NCBI RefSeq assembly: GCF_000739555.1
Contig: NZ_BBJN01000010.1
Coordinates: 1 to 63,589, forward strand
Direction: 5' to 3'
DNA from: Halolamina rubra
Lineage (GTDB): Archaea; Halobacteriota; Halobacteria; Halobacteriales; Haloferacaceae
Length of the DNA: 63,589 nucleotides
In this document: positions 1-11,533 of the stretch, one piece after another
How positions within the stretch are numbered: the first letter of the stretch is position 1
How the letters are laid out: the number at the start of each line of letters is the position of its first letter
Made by a program: the position numbers and the translations under genes
The notes under the pieces: generated by a model
What the model was told of the DNA's origin: nothing
Seen by the model: only the letters and a program-made list of their open reading frames with translations
Databases searched by the model: none

Positions 1-129
1 CATTCATTGCGGTCATTCAGTATCGACGAGCGGGTCGCTTCCCGTTCGTTCGATCACCGTCCATCGACGTTTGAGCGACCGCGCTCGCGGTCGGTCGTCA
101 CGACGACCGAAAGCGCCCGATACGGTACG

Positions 130-136
130 CTTAAAC
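130..136 (+). promoter_or_regulatory. TATA box of tRNA-Cys
   Basis: The sequence CTTAAAC is centred about 29 nt upstream of the first tRNA nucleotide, the expected place for an archaeal box A. Assignment is by position and AT content only. Confidence 0.55.
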
Positions 137-161
137 GATTGAGCCTACAACTGGAGAGTGC

Positions 162-237
162 GCCAAGGTGGCAGAGTCCGGCCTAACGCAGCGGCCTGCA
201 GAGCCGCCCATCGCCGGTTCAAATCCGGCCCTTGGCT
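162..237 (+). tRNA. tRNA-Cys (anticodon GCA)
   Basis: The cloverleaf folds cleanly. Acceptor arms GCCAAGG and CCTTGGC pair over 7 bp. The anticodon stem GCGGC/GCCGC carries loop CTGCAGA, giving anticodon GCA. The T arm is GCCGG-TTCAAAT-CCGGC. The discriminator base is T (U73), the identity base of cysteine tRNAs. CCA is not encoded. A short T run (TTTT) follows within 10 nt and may end transcription. No intron is visible. Confidence 0.96.
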
Positions 238-594
238 TCGATTTTCACCCAGTTACGCGAAGCGGACCCCGTTCGACGAGACACGTGCTGGCCGTCAGCA
301 CCACGGCGACATCGGCGCCGAGCGGGGCCAGATCGTGTTGGGCGCGAGGGAAGGACCACTCGTTTGCGGCCCGCCGACGGTGACAACGTCTCCCCGACAG
401 CCGAGTAGTGACTGCGTCGGGGCGTCGGGTCGATAACCGACTGTTCGACGCGCCGTACACCGCCAAGTTGCGTCGTTAGAACCGGTATAAACCCGACCGA
501 GACGAAGTCGTTCCCGAGGGGGAGCGACTCAAACCGCCGGTTCGGCGCGTTCCGCTACCGACCAGGCAGTGTATCTCGCTAGATTTTTTCACAA
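238..594. other. Intergenic region without a recognisable gene
   Basis: I find no convincing gene between tRNA-Cys and the wHTH regulator. Small open frames on both strands lack protein-like composition or a promoter context. A TATA-like stretch (GGTATAAACC) lies near 484-493, and short imperfect hairpins follow it. A small untranslated RNA cannot be excluded. Confidence 0.4.
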
Positions 595-615
595 TAGTTG
601 TAAATCAGACAACTA
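595..615. promoter_or_regulatory. Inverted repeat, candidate operator of the wHTH gene
   Basis: TAGTTGT (595-601) and ACAACTA (609-615) form a perfect 7-bp inverted repeat with a 7-nt spacer. It lies just upstream of an AT-rich TATA-like stretch near 629-640, about 70-90 bp before the ATG at 684. A dimeric winged-helix protein could bind such a site, so autoregulation is a reasonable inference. Confidence 0.4.
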
Positions 616-683
616 CTGGCACTCTCCGATTAATATGTCAACTTAATGAGCATGGAGATTAGCTGTGGTATGGGGCCAAAGAG

Positions 684-977
684 ATGGGCGAGGAACCGAG
701 TCACGAGATCATGGACACCATGGGCGACGAGATGGCCAGACGGCTCCTCATCGCCGTGCGGAAGGACCCGCAGTCAGCCAAGGAGTTAGCTGAGGCCTGT
801 GAGATGTCTCTGCCGACAGTGTACCGGCGGATGGACGCACTGATCGACCACGGACTGGTCACGGAGCGGACCGTCGTCACGGACGACGGGAACCACTACA
901 AGGAGTATCGCTGTAACTTCGACAGCACCGTCATCTCGCTGGGCGACCAGCAGTTCGACATCGAGATACACAGGTAG
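684..977 (+). CDS. Small winged-HTH transcriptional regulator (ArsR-like)
   Basis: A 97-aa protein. Residues 15-75 look like a complete winged helix-turn-helix: an acidic N-terminal helix (EIMDTMGDEMARRLLIAV), then the SAKELAEACEMSLPTVYRRM recognition region, then a wing with VVTDDGNHYKEY. The last 20 residues form a short extension, possibly for dimerisation. The family is common in haloarchaea as stand-alone DNA-binding proteins; its targets are not known to me. I see no metal-binding Cys cluster, so a redox or metal sensor role is unsupported. The ATG at 684 fits the domain boundary, but an internal ATG at 711 is possible. Confidence 0.8.
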   Translation: MGEEPSHEIMDTMGDEMARRLLIAVRKDPQSAKELAEACEMSLPTVYRRMDALIDHGLVTERTVVTDDGNHYKEYRCNFDSTVISLGDQQFDIEIHR

Positions 978-1032
978 GAGAACGACCCCGACAGCTCCGC
1001 GGAGCCGTGGGACGGTTTCGACGGAAAGTAGC

Positions 1033-1308
1033 TCAGCGCTCCTGTTCGGCGACGTTCGGAACCGCACCGAACTGCCACTCCGGCACGACAGCCGCCCGGT
1101 CCCCGACGTAGTAGACGAAGCCCCTCGTGACGACGGCCAGATCCGCCGCCGACGACCCGCTAGTCACACGGTACGCCCCACCAGCACCAACGAGCGCCAC
1201 CGCTCCGAGGAGCAGGAGTGTGGCCGTGAGCGGGACGTTCGGGTCGACCGGCCGATCCGCGCGATCCGCAACCGAGCTCCCGTGGCGGTCGTTGCTGTGG
1301 CTCCTCAC
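1033..1308 (-). CDS. Small single-pass membrane protein, unknown function
   Basis: A 91-aa product with a GTG start at 1308. It has a charged, His/Asp-rich N-terminus (about 25 residues), one hydrophobic helix at roughly 26-48 (TATLLLLGAVALVGAGG), then a polar C-terminal part. It lies only 3 bp downstream of the stop of the acidic coiled-coil gene on the same strand, so the two are probably co-transcribed. It converges with the wHTH gene. I do not recognise the family. The GTG start is inferred from the operon spacing. Confidence 0.55.
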   Translation of the reverse strand: MRSHSNDRHGSSVADRADRPVDPNVPLTATLLLLGAVALVGAGGAYRVTSGSSAADLAVVTRGFVYYVGDRAAVVPEWQFGAVPNVAEQER

Positions 1309-1311
1309 TCG

Positions 1312-2945
1312 TCACCGCTCCGTGTCGTCATCGGCCGGTGTGACGTCGAGCCCGTTACCGAACGCGTCCAGCAGCGTGCGCCGAAGTTCGTTGAACGACT
1401 CGACGTCCTCGCGGAGCGAGTCGATCTCGGTTTCGATGCGGTCGAACTCCGCGGCGCGCTCGTCGCGGAGCGCCTCGATCTCCGCACGGAGCTCCGCCGT
1501 CTCGTCGGTGAGCTCCCCCACTGTCTCGTCGAGGTCGGCGACCTCCCCGTGCAGCTGCTCGCGGTCCTCGTCGGCCGCCTCGAGCCCGTCCTCGACGGTG
1601 CTGACCACCTCACGGACCGACCCGAGCTCCGACTCGAGCTCGGTCACCGAACGCTCGATGCTGTCGACGAACTCCGAGGCCGTCCCGTGGGCGTTGATGA
1701 TCCCCTCGAGTGCGTCGACGTAGGCCTCGAAGTCGCTCATCCGCGACTGGACGTGCTGGACCCGGACCTCGTCCGCGCGGGCGACGCCGAGTTCGGACCG
1801 CAGGGCGTCGAGCTCCGCCTCGCTGGCGTCGCCGACCGGATCTCCGCGAGCAGGTCGCCCAGGAGCGAGTCGTCGTCGGTGGTGGCCGCCGATCCGTCGT
1901 CGTCGGGTGTGCGGTCGTCCGCGGCGCCGTCGTCGAGCGTGCGGTCGTCCGCGGTGCCGTCGTCGAGCGTGCGGTCGTCCGCGGTGCCGTCTTCGAGCGT
2001 GCGGTCGTCCGCGGTGCCGTCGTCGAGCCGGAGGTCGTCGACGGCGTCGCCGTCGAGGGTGAGGCCGTCGCCGTCGGCGTCGTCGGACACGATGGGTTCG
2101 GCGGGGTCGTCGTCGCCGTGTTCCCCACCGGGCGCCTCTGCGTCGCCGTCGATATCCGGCGACGGCTCGGCTCCGGGCGTGGCCGACCCCTCCACGTCCG
2201 GGTGGTCGGAGTCGTTCGCGTCCGGGTGGTCGGGCTCCTCCCCGTCCGGCCCCTCGTCCTCCCCGACGGCGTCGACAGTTGGCCCCTCACTCGGGTCGGG
2301 CGGGTCGAGCACCTCGTCGCCGGCGTCGTCGCCGTCCGTCTCGTCGTCGTCAGCGTTACGGTCGGGCGAGTCTAGCACTTCGTCGCCGGCGGCGTCGTCG
2401 TCCGTCTCGTCGTCGTCGGCGTTCGGGTCTGGCAGGTCGAGCACCTCGTCCGACGCGGAGTCGGCGCTCGTGTCCCCACCGTCGGCGACGGGCTCGATGT
2501 CGTGGTCGAGAACGCTCGAACCGTCCGCCTCGGGCGCGTCCGCGTCGAAACCGGCGGTGACGGACTCGGCGCTGTCGGCGTCGCGGAGGTCGTCCATCGA
2601 CAGTTCCGACCGGGAAACCGTCGGTTCGTCACGACCGAGGGGCTCCTCACCGGCGGCCTCGAGGCCGAGCACGACCATCCGCGTGCGGTTCGACGGGACG
2701 ATCACGTCGAACTGGACGGTGCCGTCCCCCTTCGTCCAGTCGTTCGGCGAGTGTTTGGGGTGGAACTCCAAGGTCTCGACGCGGTCCTGGGGCGGGATCG
2801 ACTCCGCCACGTGGGCGACGGCCGGCGTTGACGCGACCGTCCGTAGTCGGTAGACGACGACCGTCGCCGTCGACCGGTCCTCGATCGTCCGCTGGACCTC
2901 CACGCCGTCCTCGGTCACGGTCACTTGCTTGGAACTGTCGCTCAT
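1312..2945 (-). CDS. Acidic repeat / coiled-coil protein, interrupted by a frameshift
   Basis: One gene that reads as two frames. The first frame (2945 down to about 1835) has an N-terminal beta-rich domain of about 120 residues (VTVTEDGVEVQ..., ...PPQDRVETLEFHPKHS...), then about 230 residues of Asp/Glu-rich low complexity with 10-residue repeats (TADDRTLDDG) and ends near GDLLAEIRS. The second frame picks up with GDASEAELDALRSELG and continues into a heptad-rich coiled coil (from about 1740). One missing base near 1829-1836 separates them. Haloarchaeal proteins of this architecture are cytoplasmic-looking and of unknown function. No signal peptide is visible. The separate ATG at 1740 is probably an internal Met. 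Confidence 0.65.
1909..2028 (-). repeat. Four tandem 30-bp repeats inside the acidic gene
   Basis: The unit starting GTGCGGTCGTCCGCGG occurs at 1909, 1939, 1969 and 1999 (plus-strand reading) with only single-base differences. It encodes a 10-residue acidic unit (DDRTLDDGTA type). The near identity at DNA level points to recent slippage or unequal recombination. Confidence 0.85.
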
Positions 2946-3108
2946 CGTACGGACGTAGTGTAAGACTAGCCACGCTTAATGGGGGATGGGTGTTTTCTCG
3001 CCGAGATAAACCGCGCGAGGGCTGGGGGACGAGACCAACCTGTCACGGACGACCGTCCGGGAGTCGGCGGTCGCCCCCAGCGCCCCGTGCCGCAGGTGGG
3101 CCACCAAA

Positions 3109-3122
3109 AATTGTCGACAATT
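3109..3122. promoter_or_regulatory. 14-bp perfect palindrome upstream of the cation ATPase
   Basis: AATTGTCGACAATT is a perfect palindrome, 30 bp before the ATG at 3153. It overlaps a second palindrome, ACAATTGT (3118-3125). The AT-rich site in a GC-rich leader is the only obvious regulatory signal here. A metal-responsive DtxR/MntR-like repressor is a plausible binder, by inference from the gene's product only. Confidence 0.45.
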
Positions 3123-3152
3123 GTCAAGTGCGGCGGGAGCGAACAGCCGGTA

Positions 3153-5717
3153 ATGGAGGACCCGCACAGTCGGCCGGCCGAGGCGGTTCTGACGGCTCAC
3201 GACACCGCCGTCGAGGGGCTCACCTCGGAGGAAGCCGGGCGACGGCTGGCGGCACACGGCGAGAACGAGGTCGTCCAGGCCGGCGGCCGGACGCCGCTCG
3301 CGATCTTCCTCACCCAGTTCGACAGCGTGCTCATCTGGGTGCTGGTGGTGGCCGCGGGCCTCTCGGCCTGGGCCGGCCACACTGTCGACGCGGTCCTCAT
3401 CGCCGTCATCGTCGTCGTCAACGGGGTGTTCGGGTTCGTGCAGGACTACCGCGCCGAGCAGAGCCTCGACGCGCTCCGCGAGCTGGCCGCGCCGACGGCG
3501 ACCGTCCGGCGGGACGGGACGACCGTCGAGGTCGACGCGGCCGAGCTGGTTCCGGGCGACGTGATCGAGCTCGAGAGCGGCGACGTCGTCCCGGCCGACG
3601 GCCGACTGGTCGCGGACACCGACCTCGAAGTCGACGAGGCGGCGCTGACCGGCGAGAGCGCCCCGGTCTCGAAGTCGCCGGCGGCGGTCGCCCCCGACAC
3701 GCCGCTCGCCGAGCGCGAGTGCATGGTGTACAACGGCACGAACGTGACGCGTGGCCGGGGCGTCGTCGTCCTCACGGCGACGGGGATGGACACCGAGGTC
3801 GGCGCGATCGCCCGCGAGCTCGCGGCCACCGAGGAGAGCCGGACGCCGCTGCAGGTGGAACTGGACGAGCTCGGCCGCCGGCTCGGGGCCGGGGTGCTCG
3901 TGCTGGCCGCGCTCGTGATCCCGCTGCTGCTGCTCCGGGACACGCCGCTCGTCGAGGCGGGGCTCACCGCCGTGTCGCTGGCCGTCGCCGCGATCCCCGA
4001 GGGGCTGCCGGCAGTGGTGACGCTGACGCTCGCACTCGGCGTCCGGACGATGGCCGAGGAGAACGCGCTCGTCCGCCGGCTCCCCGCCGTCGAGGCGCTC
4101 GGCTCGGTCGACGTGATCTGCACCGACAAGACCGGGACGCTCACCGAGGGACGCATGGCCGTCAGCCGGGTGTGGGTGAACGACGCCGTCGTCGATCTCG
4201 ACGAGGACGGCGAGTCGTTCCCCGAGCGCGTCGACCGCCTGCTGCGGGCGGGGGCGCTCTGCAACGACGCCACCGTCGACGACGGCGACCCGACCGAGCG
4301 GGCGCTGGTCGCGGCCGCCGAGAGCCACGGCATCGACGTGGCCGCGCTCCGCGAGTCCCGCCCACGAACCGACGAGGTGCCGTTCGCCTCCGAGCGCAAG
4401 TGGATGGGGACCGCCCACGGCGACGTGGGGTACGTCAAGGGGGCGCCGGAGGTCGTGCTCTCGAACGCCAGCCGGGTGCTCACCGACGACGGGCCGGCCG
4501 ACCTCGATCCGGAAACGCGCGACCGCGTCCGCGAGCAGGTCCGGGCGTTCGCCGACGACGCCCTCCGCGTGCTCGCGATCGCGTACACCGACACCCCCGA
4601 GCGGCTCGACGAGGAGCTCGTGTTCGTCGGCCTCGTCGGGATGATCGACCCGCCGCGGACGGAGGTCGCCGACGCGCTCGCGGCGACCGACCGCGCGGGG
4701 ATCGACGTGAAGATGATCACCGGCGACAACGTCCGCACGGCCGCCGCGATCGCGGGCGAACTGGGGATGGGGCGGGCGGTGATGGAGGGGCGCGAACTCG
4801 ACCAGTTGGACGACGACGCGCTGCGTGAGCGTGTCGAGACCGTCGACGTGTTCGCCCGCACCGCGCCCGCACACAAGGTGCGCATCCTGCAGGCGCTCAA
4901 GGCGAACGGCCACGTCGTCGCGATGACGGGCGACGGCGTCAACGACGCCCCGGCGCTGAAGAACGCCGACGTGGGCGTCGCGATGGGCGTCCGCGGCACC
5001 GACGTGGCCAAACACGCCAGCGACGTGATCCTGCTCGACGACAACTACGCGACGATCGAGCGGGCGATCGAGCGCGGCCGGGCGATCTTCGACAACCTCT
5101 GGAAGTTCGTCGCCTTCCTGCTCAGCGCGAACGTCGCGGAGGTCGCGCTCGTGTTCCTCGCCTCGCTGTACGGCTACCTCGTGCTCCCGGCGGTCCAGCT
5201 GCTGTGGATCAACCTGCTCACCGACGGGCTGCCCGCGCTGGCGCTGGGTGCGGACCCCAAATCCGGCGACGTGATGGAGCGGCCGCCGCGTGACCCCGAC
5301 AGGGGGATCGTCGAGCGATCGATGCTCGGGTTCGTCGGCGGCGCCGGGACGGTGTCGACGCTGCTCATGCTCGGGCTGCTGGTCTACACGCTCGACGGCG
5401 CGGCCGCGATGACGCCGTACGCGATGACGATGGTGTTCACGGGCTTCGTCGTCCTCGAGTTCGAGAAGCTGTACGTCGTCCGGTGGCTGCGCGAGACGCC
5501 GACGCTCTCGAACCGCTGGCTCGCGCTCGCGGTCGGCGGCTCCGTCGCGCTCCAGCTGGCGGTCCTCTACACGCCGCTCGCCGACTACTTCGGGACGGTG
5601 CCGCTCGGGCTCGGGGACTGGGCCGTCATCGGCGCCGTGCTCGCCGTCGGGCTCCCCGCGTACCTCGCGATCGCGTACGCGATCGAACGGAACTCTCCCC
5701 CCGAGGCGGACCACTGA
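3153..5717 (+). CDS. P2-type cation-transporting ATPase (Ca2+-ATPase-like)
   Basis: An 854-aa membrane pump that exports or exchanges a cation at the expense of ATP. Landmarks: actuator TGES at 166-169; M4 motif PEGLPA around 282 (typical of P2A/P2B pumps); phosphorylation motif DKTGTLT with the aspartate at 325; TGDN near 525; hinge [11 protein letters not shown] at about 592-602; M6 motif [13 protein letters not shown]. About ten membrane helices are predicted. The PEGL and N..D residues favour Ca2+ or a similar divalent ion over Cu+ (no CPC motif), but K+/Na+ or Mg2+ remain possible. The frame is open upstream to 2979, but the ATG at 3153 gives the normal N-terminus (cation-ATPase N domain begins about 15 residues later). 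The gene is divergent from the acidic-repeat gene. Confidence 0.93.
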   Translation: MEDPHSRPAEAVLTAHDTAVEGLTSEEAGRRLAAHGENEVVQAGGRTPLAIFLTQFDSVLIWVLVVAAGLSAWAGHTVDAVLIAVIVVVNGVFGFVQDYRAEQSLDALRELAAPTATVRRDGTTVEVDAAELVPGDVIELESGDVVPADGRLVADTDLEVDEAALTGESAPVSKSPAAVAPDTPLAERECMVYNGTNVTRGRGVVVLTATGMDTEVGAIARELAATEESRTPLQVELDELGRRLGAGVLVLAALVIPLLLLRDTPLVEAGLTAVSLAVAAIPEGLPAVVTLTLALGVRTMAEENALVRRLPAVEALGSVDVICTDKTGTLTEGRMAVSRVWVNDAVVDLDEDGESFPERVDRLLRAGALCNDATVDDGDPTERALVAAAESHGIDVAALRESRPRTDEVPFASERKWMGTAHGDVGYVKGAPEVVLSNASRVLTDDGPADLDPETRDRVREQVRAFADDALRVLAIAYTDTPERLDEELVFVGLVGMIDPPRTEVADALAATDRAGIDVKMITGDNVRTAAAIAGELGMGRAVMEGRELDQLDDDALRERVETVDVFARTAPAHKVRILQALKANGHVVAMTGDGVNDAPALKNADVGVAMGVRGTDVAKHASDVILLDDNYATIERAIERGRAIFDNLWKFVAFLLSANVAEVALVFLASLYGYLVLPAVQLLWINLLTDGLPALALGADPKSGDVMERPPRDPDRGIVERSMLGFVGGAGTVSTLLMLGLLVYTLDGAAAMTPYAMTMVFTGFVVLEFEKLYVVRWLRETPTLSNRWLALAVGGSVALQLAVLYTPLADYFGTVPLGLGDWAVIGAVLAVGLPAYLAIAYAIERNSPPEADH

Positions 5718-5731
5718 GCCCTCGGCCGTGC

Positions 5732-6460
5732 TCAGTGGGCCGTCCAGCCGCCGTCGACGGGGATGTTCGCGCCCGTGACGTAGGACGCCTCGTCGGAGGC
5801 GAGGAACATCGCGACGCCGGCGATCTCCTCGGGCTGGGCGACGCGCCCCATCGGCGTCCGCCCGTGGACGTACTCGTAGAACTCCTCGTCCTCGAACGTC
5901 GGCTCCGTCATCGGCGTCTCCACGAACCCGGGACAGATGCTGTTGACGCGGACGTTCTGGGCGGCGTAGTCGACCGCGACCGACCGCGTGAAGTTGACGA
6001 TCGCGCCCTTCGCCGTGGCGTACGCGGTCGCCCCCGGGCCGGCGACGAGCCCGTAGATCGACGCGACGTTGATCACGCTCCCCTCGGACGCTTTCAGGTG
6101 AGGTAGCGCCGCCCGCGTCCCGTGCATGACGCCGTTCAGGTTGATCCGCATCACGTCGTGCCAGTCGTCGAGGTCCATCTCCTCGACCGTCCCGACCCGG
6201 CCGATGCCCGCGTTGTTCACCATCACGTCCAGCCGGCCGTGCTCCTCGACGGTGGCGTCGACGAGCGCCTGAACCTCGTCGTACGATGACACGTCACACT
6301 GCGTGAACGTGCAGTCGAGCGCCTCGGCGGCCTCCCGCCCCGCGTCGGCCGAGCGGTTCGCGATGACGACCTCGGCGCCGTACTCCCGGAACTTGGCGGC
6401 GATCGCCCTGCCGATCCCCGTCGAGCCGCCGGTGACGACCGCGACTTTCTCCTCGAGCAT
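5732..6460 (-). CDS. SDR-family oxidoreductase (classical short-chain dehydrogenase)
   Basis: A 242-aa NAD(P)-dependent oxidoreductase. It has the Rossmann motif GGSTGIGR near residue 10-17, NNAG near 85, the catalytic Ser in NVASIYG, the YxxxK pair in YATAKGA, and the C-terminal PVDGGWTAH typical of FabG/glucose-dehydrogenase-like SDRs. The substrate cannot be read from sequence. It converges with the ATPase gene with 14 bp between stops. The frame is open further upstream, but the ATG at 6460 (MLEEKVAVVTGG) places the Rossmann fold correctly. Confidence 0.93.
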   Translation of the reverse strand: MLEEKVAVVTGGSTGIGRAIAAKFREYGAEVVIANRSADAGREAAEALDCTFTQCDVSSYDEVQALVDATVEEHGRLDVMVNNAGIGRVGTVEEMDLDDWHDVMRINLNGVMHGTRAALPHLKASEGSVINVASIYGLVAGPGATAYATAKGAIVNFTRSVAVDYAAQNVRVNSICPGFVETPMTEPTFEDEEFYEYVHGRTPMGRVAQPEEIAGVAMFLASDEASYVTGANIPVDGGWTAH

Positions 6461-6537
6461 AGTGCTCCACGGTACGCCGCCGACCGGGTAAAACACTTGG
6501 ACGAGCAACACGTCGGCGAACGGGGGTGTCGCTCCGC

Positions 6538-7008
6538 CTACCGGTCCGCGTGCTCTGCGAGCAGTGCGGCCCGCTCGTCCCGGCCCAACTGGTCGTACGC
6601 CTCGGCCTCGTACTGCAGCGACAGCACCGGGATCTCGCGCCCGTCGAGTTCGACGACTGTCCGGTTCGCGTCGACGGCTACCGGCGGCTCCCACGTGCCG
6701 TCGGGACGCCGTTTCTGTACGGCGCCCATGATCTCGACGCGAACCCCGTTCAGTTCGAGCGCGCCGAAGTGGGACTTGATCCGTTCGGCGGCCGAGAGCG
6801 ACACGGGATCGACGATCCGGTCGCCGAACGCGGACTCGATGGCGTACGCGCCGGCCGCGGTCGTCTGCACATCGACGTCCTCGGGCTCGACGGGGACGCC
6901 CTGGAGCGCGAAACTGGCGCTGCCGGTCAGCGCCCACGACACCTCGTCGTCGATCCGCGCGGCCAGCGTCAGGATCGCGTCGCGATACGCGTCGTTCAGC
7001 CGCGACAC
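6538..7008 (-). CDS. Nucleotidyltransferase-fold protein
   Basis: A 156-aa protein with GTG start. Residues 20-55 contain WALTGSASFALQG followed by EDVDVQT: the GS...DxD pattern of the pol-beta-type nucleotidyltransferase superfamily, closest in style to MNT/AbiEii-like minimal transferases. It ends with an Arg/Glu-rich helix. It lies 4 bp downstream of the UspA gene and is almost certainly co-transcribed. No HEPN partner toxin is next to it, so a classic MNT-HEPN toxin-antitoxin pair is not supported. A role in nucleotide addition to a small molecule or RNA is open. Confidence 0.72.
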   Translation of the reverse strand: MSRLNDAYRDAILTLAARIDDEVSWALTGSASFALQGVPVEPEDVDVQTTAAGAYAIESAFGDRIVDPVSLSAAERIKSHFGALELNGVRVEIMGAVQKRRPDGTWEPPVAVDANRTVVELDGREIPVLSLQYEAEAYDQLGRDERAALLAEHADR

Positions 7009-7012
7009 GGCG

Positions 7013-7462
7013 CTACGAGTCGACTTCCGTCTTCACGACCACCGCGGGCCGGCTCGTCAGGCGGAGCACGCGGTCGGTGACGCTCCCGAGCAGCGTCCGG
7101 TACTCGTCGGGGCGGCGCTTCGTCCCGAGCACGAGCAGGTCGGCCTCGGCCTCGTCGGCGTAGTCGACGATCGCGTCGGAGGGGCGGCCGTGTCGCATCA
7201 CGTCGACGAAGTCGACGCCCGCCTCGTCCGCCCGCGCGCGCAGGTCCGCGATGGTCTCCTCCCCGTGCTCCTCGAGCCCGTGCTCCGGCCCCTCGGCCTC
7301 GTCGACGTACTCGTCGCCGCTGTAGGCGTTGTACACGTTCTCGTCGACGACGTACAGCACGTGGAGCTCGGCGCCGTGGGACGCCGCGAGATCGAGCGCG
7401 TGGGCTTCGGCTTCGGTGGAGGCGGCGGTACCGTCGGTCGACAGCAGGATTCGGTCGTACAT
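7013..7462 (-). CDS. Universal stress protein (UspA family)
   Basis: A 149-aa cytoplasmic protein. It begins MYDRILLSTDGTAAS, the usual beta1-loop of Usp domains, and ends with a nucleotide-binding glycine region LVLGTKRRPDEYRTLLGSV followed by PAVVVKTE. The phosphate-binding G-2x-G-9x-G(S/T) motif is only partly kept (GTKRR in place of GxxG), so ATP binding is uncertain. It heads a two-gene unit with the nucleotidyltransferase. Usp proteins in haloarchaea are very numerous and individual roles are mostly unknown. Confidence 0.9.
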   Translation of the reverse strand: MYDRILLSTDGTAASTEAEAHALDLAASHGAELHVLYVVDENVYNAYSGDEYVDEAEGPEHGLEEHGEETIADLRARADEAGVDFVDVMRHGRPSDAIVDYADEAEADLLVLGTKRRPDEYRTLLGSVTDRVLRLTSRPAVVVKTEVDS

Positions 7463-7568
7463 TCGTCGGTTCCTTCGGGCGGTAGCTACAAAACCACGGC
7501 GGCGACCGCTCCGGGGTCCGTTACCGAAAGAGGAACCGTTTTTACGTCGGGTGCACCACCATCAGGAC

Positions 7569-8069
7569 ATGCAACGACGCGCTGTGGCAGTCGCCGCCGC
7601 TCTCTTCCTGGTCGTGGGGGCACTGTCGCTCGGACTGGTCCTCACCGGCGAGGCGCCGGCGTTCGACGCGGGGGGCGAGAACGTGTATCAGTCGGGTGAC
7701 GAGTTCACCGTCGACGGCCAGACGTACACCGTCGCGTCCGTCGAGGCGACCGAGTCCAGCGGCGGCGGCCACGGTGGCGGCGGGGGAACGACCTACGAGG
7801 CGACGATCGAGTGGGACGACGAGAACGGCACCCAGAGCGCGACGGTGAGCCAGCACGGCAACGTCACGCTCTCGGGTGTGACCCACTTCGCCCACTTCGA
7901 CTCGGGCGAGGAGGTCGTCATCTCCTCGAACTTCGAAACCCTTCGCGAGTACAACACCGAGACGGCGCAGTACGAGGAGCACACCAACGGGCTGTGGGGC
8001 GTCTCCATCCTCACCGGCCTCGTGGGCATGTTCCTGATCGGGACGGCGTACATGCCGTCGCGGTACTGA
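7569..8069 (+). CDS. Membrane-anchored protein with two terminal helices, unknown function
   Basis: A 166-aa protein. An N-terminal hydrophobic helix (residues about 4-26) could be a signal anchor. A mostly beta extracytoplasmic region of about 110 residues follows and contains a Gly/His-rich loop (GGGHGGGGG). A second helix lies at about 142-162 near the C-terminus (GVSILTGLVGMFLIGTAYM). The frame is open upstream to 7329, but ATG 7569 starts exactly at the hydrophobic helix. I do not recognise a function. The gene is divergent from the uspA-type gene and converges with the CHY zinc-finger gene. Confidence 0.75.
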   Translation: MQRRAVAVAAALFLVVGALSLGLVLTGEAPAFDAGGENVYQSGDEFTVDGQTYTVASVEATESSGGGHGGGGGTTYEATIEWDDENGTQSATVSQHGNVTLSGVTHFAHFDSGEEVVISSNFETLREYNTETAQYEEHTNGLWGVSILTGLVGMFLIGTAYMPSRY

Positions 8070-8082
8070 ACCCCGACCCTTC

Positions 8083-8592
8083 TCACGCGGACGTTTCGAA
8101 CAGCTCGCTCGCGAAGTAGCGGTCGTAGTGGCGACGACAGCCGGGGTTGAACTCCGCGCCACAGTCCGGGCAGCGGTCGTCGCAGTCGACGTACTCCGCG
8201 ACGGTCAACACCGTGCCACAGATCCCACACAGCACCGCGTCGGCGTCGTCGCCCGTGGCCGTTCGTTCTTCCGAGCCTTCGTCCTCGGCGCCTGTTCGCA
8301 TCGCCGAACCCGTGTCCTCGGCGCCTGTTCGGTCCGCCGAGCCTTCGTCCTCGGCGCCTGTTCGGTCCGCCGAGCCTGAGCCCTCGACGCTCGCTCGCGC
8401 TCCGCCGCCCGACTCGTCGCCCCACCGCTCGGGCTCGTGGTCGGCCGCCGCGAGGTGACACTCGTAGCAGGGGTAGAACGTCTCACAGCACGGGAAGCGG
8501 ATCGCGATCACGTCGAGCTCGCTGTCGTAGTGGCGACACCGCGTCTCCGGGCCGACGTCGACGCCCCGGACCGTGTGGCCGTGGACCTCCAT
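8083..8592 (-). CDS. CHY-type zinc-finger protein with a repeat insertion
   Basis: A 169-aa protein. The N-terminal part has the CHY start (GPETRCRHYDSELD, then CCETFYPCYECH), and the C-terminal part has LCGICGT, CPDCGAEFNPGCRRH. Together these provide the Cys/His set for about three zinc ions seen in CHY/RCHY1-like zinc domains. Between the two halves (about residues 62-115) sits a low-complexity acidic insertion built of 11-residue repeats (GSADRTGAEDE). The insertion falls where normal family members have a short loop, so the fold may be unaffected. It may bind protein or nucleic acid; no substrate is evident. Confidence 0.82.
   Translation of the reverse strand: MEVHGHTVRGVDVGPETRCRHYDSELDVIAIRFPCCETFYPCYECHLAAADHEPERWGDESGGGARASVEGSGSADRTGAEDEGSADRTGAEDTGSAMRTGAEDEGSEERTATGDDADAVLCGICGTVLTVAEYVDCDDRCPDCGAEFNPGCRRHYDRYFASELFETSA
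8273..8371 (-). repeat. Three tandem 33-bp repeats inside the CHY gene
   Basis: The core TCCTCGGCGCCTGTTCG recurs exactly at 8282, 8315 and 8348, a 33-bp period that keeps the reading frame (11 residues). Units 1 and 3 are nearly identical; unit 2 differs slightly. Confidence 0.85.
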
Positions 8593-8683
8593 ACTGGCGC
8601 CACGGACGCTGCGGCAAGGGCGTACCGGCGACCGACGCGTCGCTGGCGGGTGAAAAAACCGGCTGGGAAAACGGCGCCGCGGG

Positions 8684-11533
<2,850 letters not shown>

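Noticed and set aside
1312..1740. Independent 142-aa coiled-coil gene
   Set aside because: The frame upstream of its ATG is protein-like and joins the acidic gene after a one-base correction, so it is treated as the C-terminal part.
1282..2853. 523-aa Ser-rich plus-strand frame
   Set aside because: Shadow of the acidic repeat gene (Asp/Glu codons read in reverse give Ser/Val).
2976..5714. 912-aa open frame antisense to the cation ATPase
   Set aside because: It mirrors the ATPase codon pattern (Arg/Asp/His/Val-rich shadow of a high-GC gene) and has no domain or promoter.
6538..7462. MNT-HEPN toxin-antitoxin pair
   Set aside because: The nucleotidyltransferase partner is a UspA protein, not a HEPN protein.
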